A DNA stretch of 64,000 nt from CAIQJJ01 sp049325275 (GTDB lineage Bacteria; Chloroflexota; Anaerolineae; Anaerolineales; UBA4823), in contig JBMOLU010000081.1 in NCBI GenBank assembly GCA_049325275.1, forward strand, positions 1-64,000. Direction: 5' to 3'. Within the stretch, counting starts at the first letter, position 1; each line of letters starts with the position of its first letter. Of this stretch, positions 30,702 to 38,140 are shown piece after piece. The translations under genes were made by a program, and so were the position numbers. Under the pieces are notes generated by a model. It was not told the origin of the DNA, did not search any database, and saw nothing but the letters and a program-made list of their open reading frames with translations.

Positions 30702-33197
30702 ATGGCAAGTGAAACGTCACAATTAAGCCTGAACCTACTGGGGCCACCCGAAGTACGTCTCGGTGGCAGGCTTTTGGCGTTTCCAACGCGCAAGGCACTG
30801 GCCTTGTTGATTTACTTGACACTGGAGAAAGGTCCACAACCGCGCCAACACCTGGCGACCCTGCTGTGGCCGGAATCCAGCCCTGAACGCAGCCTCGCAT
30901 CCCTGCGAAACGATCTCAATCGCCTGCAAGCCGCTTTACGCCAGGCAGACGATTCTAGCCCCCCATTTTCTTATCTCTCCATCACGCACGATACCCTGGC
31001 CTCGAATCCAGATGCAGGTATTCTCCTCGACCTGCATACTGTAGCACGTGCCTACTTGCTAGCTCGCTCCGACCGCTCGAGCCGCATTCCCCCGAATGGC
31101 TCAGCCAGCTTGCCGTTGCTGCTATCAGCCGCCGATTGCCAGCGTGGCGATTTTCTAGTCGGATTTTCACTGAGCAATGCTCCCGAGTTTGACGATTGGG
31201 TGGCTATCCAACGCGAGGTCTGGCGGCGGCGGCTAGGATTGATCCTCGACCGGCTGTCTGAAATTCAGTTTGCCAACGGTGAATTTGTCCGTGCTACAGA
31301 AACGGATGCCCAATGGATAGCGCTAGATGCGTTGAATGAGGTCGCCTATCGGCACAAAATGCGCACCCACTTCGCCGCCGGTGAGCGTAGTTTGGCATTG
31401 GAAACTTACGAAGCGTGTCGCGCCGTTTTAGCGGCTGAATTGGGCGTGGAACCTGAACCAGACACCGAGGCACTGGCAACACTCATTCGCAGCCAACATC
31501 TTCACCCACGCCCATCCCATCGTTCCGATACCCCTGTTGCTTTTTTAGAATCTCGGTTTGCTGGACGCACCTGCGAGTATCAGACTTTAATCGAGCACTA
31601 CGAGCGCGCCGCCGCTGGTCAGCCTCAGGTCTTTATCCTGCGCGGCGAGGCGGGGATTGGCAAAACCCGCCTGGCAACAGAGTTCCTGACCTGGGCCGGC
31701 ACCCAGGGAGGGGCGAAAGTACTGCAAGGAGATGCTTTTGAAAGCAGCCACCACATGCCGTTTCAACCCCTGTTGGATGCACTCCGATTGTGGATTAAAC
31801 ACGAAAGGATGGATAGCTTTGGTGTAGCCAGCTTCAAGTCACCCCAAAACTGGCCGGCGGAGGCTTGGCTGGCCCCATTAAACCAGCTATTGCCAGAATT
31901 GCGCCAACACTACCCCGATCTTCCATCTATCCCATTAGAACATATGCCGCTAAAAACGGGGAAGGGGCAAACGCGGTTTTTTGAACCCTTCGTACGCTTC
32001 ACGCTGGCCCTAGCCAGAGAATCGCCGTTGGTGCTGTTTGTAGACGACTTGCAATGGGCAGACCGGGCGACATTGGATCTGCTACACTACGCTATCCGGC
32101 GCTGGTTACAAAACGCTACGCGAGCAGATGGCGACACGCGCGTATTGCTGCTGGTTAGTTTGCGTGCAGAGGCTTTGCATCCTATGGCTCACATACTCCC
32201 AACAAACGCTACCCGCGAAACAAGCTTTTGGGGAATCAGCGAGTGGCTGGCGCAGATAACGCGTGAATTTCAACCAGCACAACAAGATTTGTCGCACCCA
32301 GCTTCGCTGTGTCATCTCGAGTTAAAACCACTGGACGAGCAAGATACGACTCAGATGGTGAACGTTATCCTGTCGCCTCCGGCGACTGACTTTGCGCAAT
32401 GGATATTCGATGAAACTCGCGGCCAACCATTCTACCTGATGGAGACTTTGAAGGATTTGCTCGAACGGCGTGTACTCCATCCAAAACGACAGGCAACCGG
32501 CCAGGCGAAAACAGGTTGGTTTTTTACAGTAGATGCCGAGCATGATCTTGGGAAAACCGTGCGCGTCCCATCCACTGTGCGAGCCGTCATTCGTTCTCGG
32601 CTAGATCGCCTCAGCCCGAATGCATTCGGACTGCTGGCAGCTGGAGCCATCCTCGAACAACACATCACCTTCGAGCATCTGTGCGCCGTTTCGAATACAA
32701 CCGAAGATCTAGCGTTGCCCGCTCTGGACGAGTTGGTTAGCAGCAGGCTTTTGCTAGAAGTAGCACAGCCAGAATCCGCCAGTATTTACGTTTTTGCCAA
32801 CGACATGATTCGGGACGTGGTTTATACCGAAGCTGGAGACGCACGGCGACGGCTCTTCCATCGGCGTGCAATCGATAGCCTCGAGGCAGTCAAAGCGTCC
32901 CCGGCAGTGCTCGCTCACCACGCGCTGGCCGCCGGGCTGGCAGAAGCAGCTTTTCGTCACTGCCTGTCCGCAGCACATGAAGCGCTACGGCTCTCTGCGG
33001 CTGGTGAAGCTATCATACACTTCGAACAAGCTCTACAGTTGGTACAAGAGGGCTTGTCGCCAGGGCCATCAGACAAGGCAAAGATACGCGAGTTGTATTT
33101 GCAGCTAAGCCAGGCGTACGAATTGAGTGACCAGAGCGAACAGGCTGTGCGCATTTCCGAAGCGCTGGAACAGATCGCAAAAAACGTTGAGAAGTGA
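30702..33197 (+). CDS. BTAD-type transcriptional activator with AAA/STAND ATPase domain
   Basis: 831 residues. The N terminus is a winged helix of the SARP type (LSLNLLGPPEVRLGGRLLAF, PTRKALALLIYLTLEKG) followed by the bacterial transcriptional activation domain (~100–265). An ATPase module follows: Walker A GEAGIGKT (315–322), Walker B VLFVDDLQWAD (D448–D449), then helical sensor and TPR-like repeats (AFRHCLSAAHEALRLSAAGE). It ends after about two repeats (KAKIRELYLQLSQAYELSDQ), shorter than most relatives, so C-terminal loss is possible. AAGGAG seven bases before ATG 30702 sets the start. It is divergent from the FmdB/UspA/glucan-synthase operon and may control it. Confidence 0.88.
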   Translation: MASETSQLSLNLLGPPEVRLGGRLLAFPTRKALALLIYLTLEKGPQPRQHLATLLWPESSPERSLASLRNDLNRLQAALRQADDSSPPFSYLSITHDTLASNPDAGILLDLHTVARAYLLARSDRSSRIPPNGSASLPLLLSAADCQRGDFLVGFSLSNAPEFDDWVAIQREVWRRRLGLILDRLSEIQFANGEFVRATETDAQWIALDALNEVAYRHKMRTHFAAGERSLALETYEACRAVLAAELGVEPEPDTEALATLIRSQHLHPRPSHRSDTPVAFLESRFAGRTCEYQTLIEHYERAAAGQPQVFILRGEAGIGKTRLATEFLTWAGTQGGAKVLQGDAFESSHHMPFQPLLDALRLWIKHERMDSFGVASFKSPQNWPAEAWLAPLNQLLPELRQHYPDLPSIPLEHMPLKTGKGQTRFFEPFVRFTLALARESPLVLFVDDLQWADRATLDLLHYAIRRWLQNATRADGDTRVLLLVSLRAEALHPMAHILPTNATRETSFWGISEWLAQITREFQPAQQDLSHPASLCHLELKPLDEQDTTQMVNVILSPPATDFAQWIFDETRGQPFYLMETLKDLLERRVLHPKRQATGQAKTGWFFTVDAEHDLGKTVRVPSTVRAVIRSRLDRLSPNAFGLLAAGAILEQHITFEHLCAVSNTTEDLALPALDELVSSRLLLEVAQPESASIYVFANDMIRDVVYTEAGDARRRLFHRRAIDSLEAVKASPAVLAHHALAAGLAEAAFRHCLSAAHEALRLSAAGEAIIHFEQALQLVQEGLSPGPSDKAKIRELYLQLSQAYELSDQSEQAVRISEALEQIAKNVEK

Positions 33198-33443
33198 CTG
33201 CTTGTGCGTTGGGACGGATAAGTAGCCTTGAACTAAACGCTTTGCACAGAAAAACCGCCGCCGGAACAGCGGTAGAAGCCTTACCGGGCGGCAGTTTCTG
33301 GCCCGACTCAGAACAACCACGTTGGGCATTGACAACGCAAAGAGCCATCCGGTTCGAGAAACTCGACCCGCAAGGCCAAGCCGACCAATCTGGCAGTTTG
33401 CGAAAGCAAAGCTGCTACAGGATGATTCCTGACATTTCTGTCA
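33198..33443. other. Gene-less stretch between the BTAD and TetR genes
   Basis: The two genes are 312 bp apart. The left 246 bp hold a frame open from 33194 with no ribosome site or recognisable similarity, and a weak inverted repeat near 33251–33295. The right part is the TetR promoter and operator. Nothing else is visible. Confidence 0.45.
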
Positions 33444-33472
33444 TTGACATCACAAAGACGTTTTTTTACACT
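33444..33472 (+). promoter_or_regulatory. Sigma-70-type promoter of the TetR gene
   Basis: TTGACA (33444–33449) and TACACT (33467–33472) are 17 bp apart. The -10 box touches the palindromic operator that begins at 33471. Confidence 0.75.
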
Positions 33473-33500
33473 GATAAATGAATCATCATTCATTTATCAG
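33471..33500. promoter_or_regulatory. Perfect 30-bp palindromic operator before the TetR gene
   Basis: CTGATAAATGAAT (33471–33483) is followed by CATC and ATTCATTTATCAG (33488–33500), a perfect 13-bp inverted repeat with a 4-bp centre. It covers the -10 box and start region of the TetR promoter, 10 bp before ATG 33510, the classical position for autorepression. Confidence 0.85.
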
Positions 33501-33509
33501 AAAGAACCC

Positions 33510-34094
33510 ATGTCGCCTCGTCCCAATGTCAGCGCCGAACGCAAACCACAAATTTTGCGAGCCGCCGCACAAGTTTTCTTACAAAAGGGCTTTGCTGCCG
33601 CCCGGATGGAGGATATTGCGGTGCGGGCCGAGTTGAGTGTGGGTAACCTCTATCGCTATTTCCCAGGAAAGTTGGATATCACGCTGGCGCTGATGGAACT
33701 ATTCCTTGCTCCCAGCCTGACCGCTACCGAAGACCTGCTGACCGCTCCCGGAACCTGCCGAGAGCGGCTGGAAGGTTCTTTCCTGCGTGTGTTGGCAAAA
33801 CAAGACCCTGCCCAGTTGACCCTCTACGGGGAGATGTATCATCTGGCCCGTTACGAGCCACGCGTCCACGCCCTACTGCACGAGTACAACCAACGCTACC
33901 AACAGTTAGTTGCCGCCTTGCTCCAGCAAGGTGTTGAACGCGGCGAACTGCGCCTGCACAACCTTACCCAAGCCGCTTTTCTCTTTCAATGCCTGTTCGA
34001 TGGCATGATGCAAAACCTGGCATATCCCCCCCCTGGCGAACTGCAAGATATCCTGCGCGAGCACTTCGATATGCTATTTCCAGGTTCCTCGTGA
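33510..34094 (+). CDS. TetR-family transcriptional repressor
   Basis: 194 residues. The N-terminal helix-turn-helix is clear (KPQILRAAAQVFLQKGFAAA, RMEDIAVRAELSVGNLYRYF). The rest is the helical ligand-binding domain, with MELFLAPSLTATEDLLTAP and HLARYEPRVHALLHEYNQRY. ATG 33510 is used; the frame is open upstream but passes through promoter and operator. It very likely binds the 30-bp palindrome and represses itself. Targets could include the secreted Kelch stub and the lipoprotein hydrolase downstream on the same strand. Ligand unknown. Confidence 0.9.
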   Translation: MSPRPNVSAERKPQILRAAAQVFLQKGFAAARMEDIAVRAELSVGNLYRYFPGKLDITLALMELFLAPSLTATEDLLTAPGTCRERLEGSFLRVLAKQDPAQLTLYGEMYHLARYEPRVHALLHEYNQRYQQLVAALLQQGVERGELRLHNLTQAAFLFQCLFDGMMQNLAYPPPGELQDILREHFDMLFPGSS

Positions 34095-34149
34095 TTAAAA
34101 GCGGAAATTCTTCACGCTCAACCCGGATTTTTCTATTGGAGGGTGACCT

Positions 34150-34458
34150 ATGACCGTTTTCGTGAAACCAGCTGTGATTTTAACGGTTCTGGCTGCACTG
34201 TTCCTGGCAACACTGGTGCAGGCGCAAGAGCCCCAGCAGGAATGGGTACCTGTACCGCTAGGAAACACACCATCGCCGTGCAGTGAACACAGCCTGACGG
34301 CGGTTGGAACGGTGGGATTGTATTTGTTTGGCGGTCGGGATGCCAACGGACAGCTCTTGAACGATCTGTACGTTCTGGATTTCGCCGGGGGGTCGGAGAT
34401 ACCGATCAGCGTTTCGTTTATTTGCCGCTGCTCATCCGTTAAAGTTTGTTTTTCTTGA
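34150..34458 (+). pseudogene. 5' stub of a secreted Kelch-repeat protein
   Basis: A signal peptide (KPAVILTVLAALFLATLVQA) is followed by HSLTAVGTVGLYLFGGRDAN and LLNDLYVLDF, one complete Kelch blade. After residue ~80 the frame turns into unrelated sequence and stops. A good site (GGAGGG) precedes the ATG. A normal Kelch propeller needs five to seven blades, so the 3' part has been lost; the alpha/beta hydrolase gene starts 12 bp after the stop. Confidence 0.65.
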
Positions 34459-34469
34459 GGAGCTTTGCT

Positions 34470-35456
34470 ATGCAAACCAAACCAGTTTTACTCGTTATCC
34501 TGGCTGCTCTGTTGCTGTTCTCAGCCTGCCAGCCAACCACCGCCCCCACCGCTCTGCCACCCACGACCACTACTGCCGCCAGCGAACCGACAGCCGTTCC
34601 CACCGATATCCCTGCCGCCACCGCTACGCCCGTCCCCGCTCCCACTGACACATCCATCTCGCCCACCGATACGTCCATTGCCCCCACCGACACCAACGTA
34701 CCCGCCCTGCCTCCCCTGCCTGCCGAAGCACAGCGCATCGAATTTCAAGCCAAAGATGGCACGCCCCTGGTGGGTTACTATTACCCGGCAGCCGTCAACC
34801 CCGCCCCCGTGATCGTCCTGATGCATTGGGCCGGCGGCGACCAGACCGACTGGCTCTATGTGGGCATGGTGGCCTGGCTGCAAAACCGCGGCGTAGAAGT
34901 CCCTATCCCGCCGACCACGAAGTATTTCGACACACCCTATCTCTTCCAGCCATTGCCCGAAAATCTTTCTTTTGGGGTATTCACCTTCGACTTTCGCGGT
35001 TACGGCGAAAGCGGTCCGCATACTGGCAAGCAATCGGAACTGATTCTCGACGCCCAGGCTGCCTATGAAACCGCTACCAAGCTCGAAGGTGCAAATGCGA
35101 CTCTCGTCGCCGGGATCGGGGCCAGCATCGGGGCGGACGCGGCGGCTGAAGGCTGCAACGAAGCCTGTATCGCCGCGCTCTCCCTCGGCCCCGGCAATTG
35201 GCTGGAGCTTTCGTACGCCGAGGCCGTCACAGCGATGGACGCCCTCGAGAAACCGGCCTGGTGCGTGGCTACCGAAGATGCCCCGACCGATCTCGAAACG
35301 TGCAATTCTGCTGCGGGCGCGTTGTACCAGATCGTCAGCTACCCCACGGGGGGCCATGCCATGCGCCTGTTCCGTGCCGAAGCGGCGCTTGACCCGGTGA
35401 TCGAAGTGCAAATTTTAGATTTTTTACGGTTGGTATTTGATTTGCCAGCCGGGTAG
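34470..35456 (+). CDS. Lipoprotein alpha/beta hydrolase
   Basis: 328 residues. GAGGAG eight bases before ATG 34470 sets the start. The signal peptide ends in a lipobox at C20 (LLFSAC), then a ~65-residue Thr/Pro-rich linker with TDTSI repeats carries the enzyme away from the membrane. The hydrolase fold shows VIVLMHWAGGDQTDW (oxyanion loop), FTFDFRGYGESG, nucleophile elbow GIGASIGADAA with S219, and a C-terminal GGHAMRLF with H296. Similar to dienelactone hydrolase-type or acyl esterases; substrate unknown. Expected on the outer face of the cytoplasmic membrane. No terminator is seen behind it. Confidence 0.82.
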   Translation: MQTKPVLLVILAALLLFSACQPTTAPTALPPTTTTAASEPTAVPTDIPAATATPVPAPTDTSISPTDTSIAPTDTNVPALPPLPAEAQRIEFQAKDGTPLVGYYYPAAVNPAPVIVLMHWAGGDQTDWLYVGMVAWLQNRGVEVPIPPTTKYFDTPYLFQPLPENLSFGVFTFDFRGYGESGPHTGKQSELILDAQAAYETATKLEGANATLVAGIGASIGADAAAEGCNEACIAALSLGPGNWLELSYAEAVTAMDALEKPAWCVATEDAPTDLETCNSAAGALYQIVSYPTGGHAMRLFRAEAALDPVIEVQILDFLRLVFDLPAG

Positions 35457-36014
35457 GGTTATACCTGGCAAAGTACTATCGTCGACCGACAGAGCTGGCG
35501 GTAGATAGCTGCGCCAACACCCAGGCCATACCGGCTTCGACGCCGAACAAGCGCTCGTCGGGCGGCCTTGTAGAAACGCGCTTCGGGTGGGGCTGTCGGA
35601 GCGTACAGCAAAGTCCGTTCCGTACCGAGGGAGCGCGGAGATCTTCGATCAAATATTATGATGAAAGGGCTTCGACGGGCGAGGCGGGAAACGCTTTGGC
35701 ATCTTTCCCAGTACCCGACCATCTCTCGGCCGGGCTTTCCGAACACGCCGCAGCGCCGGACCATCTCCTCCAGGGTGAGGCCAAGGGTATCGCGTAGACA
35801 GGTCAATACGAGCAGACAGATTCGTTCCTGGGTTTGCGGGGTTCCGATGCCGGGTTTGCGGGTTGAGACTGATCCCGGAGTATGGAATAATGATGCGGAA
35901 CCCAGGCATGACGTAAGTGGGCATCTGGCTTGAGCCAAAGCCATTTGCCAGGACTTTGTCACATCCCCCACCCGGAACCACGGCGTCTGCGTTTGGCGCT
36001 CATAGGAGAATACC
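35457..36014. other. 558-bp stretch without a convincing gene
   Basis: Several frames are open on both strands (for example minus 35459–36037), but none has a ribosome site, a signal or recognisable homology, and codon use looks random. It could be the eroded remains of an insertion. I see no promoter strong enough to report. Confidence 0.5.
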
Positions 36015-37907
36015 GTGAAAAAAATACTCATCACCATGCTTATATTCTTTGCGTTGGCCGCACCTTGCCAGGCAGCGCTGGACTCGCAAAAGGCAACGGG
36101 GAACTACACAGAAACCTGGGGAATGGCCCAATGGGGCCAACTCGGCGGGGCCAGCTACGCCGTGGCCGTGCAAGGCAGTTTTGCCTACCTGGGTGTGGGC
36201 ACACGCCTGGCAATTTTCGACGTGAGCGAACCGGCCAATCCAATACTGGTCGGCCAGACCGGCGAACTGCTGGATATCGTTAAAGATATCGCCGTTTCGG
36301 GCAACTATGCCTATCTGGCCGCCGGCAACCTCCAGGTAATCGATATCGCCAACCCGGCCAACCCCAGCCAGGTCGGTGAGTTCTACGTCATCGGTGGCAA
36401 CGTGGAAGGGGTAGCCATCTCCGGCTCCCAGGCTTACCTGGCAGCCGCGATGGGCGGCCTGCACATCGTCGATATTTCTAACCCTACCAGCCCAATGGCC
36501 TTGGGTTCCGCCAGCAGCGCGCCAAATTACGCCCGCGATGTAGCCGTCTCCGGTTCGTACGCATATGTGGCTGGCAGCGAAGGCGGCCTGATCGTCTTCG
36601 ATATCGCTGACCCTGCTAACCCCAACCAGGCCGGCGCCTACAGCGGCTATGCGGCCTATCAGTCCGCCCAGGGGGTGGCGATTTCGGGTTCTTATGCCTA
36701 CTTCACCGATCTAAATGAGGGCCTGATCGTGCTCGATATTGCCACGCCGGCCAGCCCGGCGCTGGCGGGCGCTTATGCCACCCCAGGCGAAGCCTACCGG
36801 GTAGCCACTGCTGGAACCCAGGCCTACGTCGCCGATGGGCAGAGCGGCATCCTGGCGCTGGATATCGCCACACCCGGCAGCCCCAGCGAGTTGGACACCT
36901 ACCGCACGCCCGGAGTCGCCTATGGCGTAGCCGTTTCCGGCCAGTTTGCCTACGTGGCCGACTGGAGCGGGCTACAGGTTATCAGCGCCGCCGATCCCCA
37001 AAACCTGGACGCAGCCGGCAGCCACGTGCTGCCTGGGCGCATCGATGACGTGGCAACATCCAGTGCTTACGCTTATCTGGCAGATTCGTGGTACGGCCTG
37101 CACACCGTCGACATCTCCGACCCCGCCCAGCCGAGGTTGGCCGCTTCTCACCCGCTGCCCGGAGGCGCCAGCGCTGTGGCCGTCTCGGGCACGTACGCCT
37201 ACGCCACCTCTTACGACGGGCTGTACATCCTTGACGTCGCCGACCCGGCCCACCCGGCGCCTGCCGGATACTACACATCTACCGGCTCACTCCACGGTGT
37301 AGCCATCTCCGGAACCTATGCCTACCTGGTCGACTGGCTTGATGGGTTAGTGATCGTCGATATTGGCGACCCTGCGCAGCCGGCCTTCGCCGGCGCCTAT
37401 GCGCCTCCCGGCATCGCCGACCGGGTGGCGATTTCCGGAAACTACGCCTACCTGGCCTGCGGCAATGAAGGGCTGCGGGTGGTCGATATCTCCGATCCCG
37501 CACATCCCGCCGAAGTGGGGTCCTACGTGCTCTCTGGCATGGCCAACGATGTGGCCATCTCCGGCCCATACGCTTACGTAGCCTATGGCTTTAATGGGCT
37601 GCAAGTGGTAGATATTTCTGACCCTGCCCATCCGGCCAAGGCCGGCATGCTGGCGACCGAACTGGGTTTCGACACCGGCGTAGCGGCAGCCGGAGAGCGA
37701 GTTTACGCTACGGAATACTTCGGCGTGTATGTGGCCGATACTTCCAAACCCGAAAGCCCACGGATGGCCGGGTACTACGAAACGCCGGGCAGTGCGGGGC
37801 AAATAGCGCTGTCCGGGCAAAACATCCTGGTCGCCGATGGCGATGGCGGGCTGCGCATCCTGCGCCTGATGGAACGCATCTTCCTGCCGCTGGTGACCCG
37901 CAGGTGA
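36015..37907 (+). CDS. Secreted LVIVD-repeat beta-propeller protein
   Basis: 630 residues. A signal peptide (ILITMLIFFALAAPCQA) is followed by some fourteen repeats of ~42 residues of the type GLxVVDISDPAHPxxxGSYxx…VAISGxYAYVA, the LVIVD repeat that builds a beta-propeller. Nearly the whole mature protein is made of them. The last residues, RIFLPLVTRR, form a hydrophobic-basic tail also common on exported Chloroflexota proteins. It presumably acts at the cell surface in binding; no enzyme motif is visible. A large palindrome follows 38 bp after the stop. Confidence 0.88.
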   Translation: MKKILITMLIFFALAAPCQAALDSQKATGNYTETWGMAQWGQLGGASYAVAVQGSFAYLGVGTRLAIFDVSEPANPILVGQTGELLDIVKDIAVSGNYAYLAAGNLQVIDIANPANPSQVGEFYVIGGNVEGVAISGSQAYLAAAMGGLHIVDISNPTSPMALGSASSAPNYARDVAVSGSYAYVAGSEGGLIVFDIADPANPNQAGAYSGYAAYQSAQGVAISGSYAYFTDLNEGLIVLDIATPASPALAGAYATPGEAYRVATAGTQAYVADGQSGILALDIATPGSPSELDTYRTPGVAYGVAVSGQFAYVADWSGLQVISAADPQNLDAAGSHVLPGRIDDVATSSAYAYLADSWYGLHTVDISDPAQPRLAASHPLPGGASAVAVSGTYAYATSYDGLYILDVADPAHPAPAGYYTSTGSLHGVAISGTYAYLVDWLDGLVIVDIGDPAQPAFAGAYAPPGIADRVAISGNYAYLACGNEGLRVVDISDPAHPAEVGSYVLSGMANDVAISGPYAYVAYGFNGLQVVDISDPAHPAKAGMLATELGFDTGVAAAGERVYATEYFGVYVADTSKPESPRMAGYYETPGSAGQIALSGQNILVADGDGGLRILRLMERIFLPLVTRR

Positions 37908-37945
37908 GAGTCAAGAAAAAGGTATCTGCTCAAAAAATAGGGAGA

Positions 37946-38004
37946 GTGTGGGGTGTTTTGTGCGTGTTGCAACCAGGTTGCAACACGCACAAAACACCCC
38001 ACAC
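37946..38004. repeat. Perfect 59-bp palindrome
   Basis: The left arm (37946–37974) and right arm (37976–38004) are exact reverse complements over 29 bases around a single A; the centre reads TTGCAACCAGGTTGCAA. There is no T run, so a simple terminator is unlikely, but the hairpin would stop readthrough into the GH3 gene. It may be a cruciform or a repeat-family member. Confidence 0.9.
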
Positions 38005-38140
38005 CCCGCATTATTGAGAAGCCACAGAAAAAGCTCCGTAGTCTTCTCTGACAGGTTGCTAGGGTAGGGTAAAATTCACGCACGGGCACTTGCTTGCCTG
38101 AAAAGCAATCGTCAAAACTAGCGCACGCCTTCGCCAAACG

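Noticed and set aside
33194..33481. 95-codon frame between the BTAD and TetR genes
   Set aside because: No ribosome site or similarity, and it covers the TetR promoter and operator.
35459..36037. Minus-strand frame of 192 codons
   Set aside because: No ribosome site, no recognisable motifs, and it overlaps the signal peptide of the LVIVD gene.
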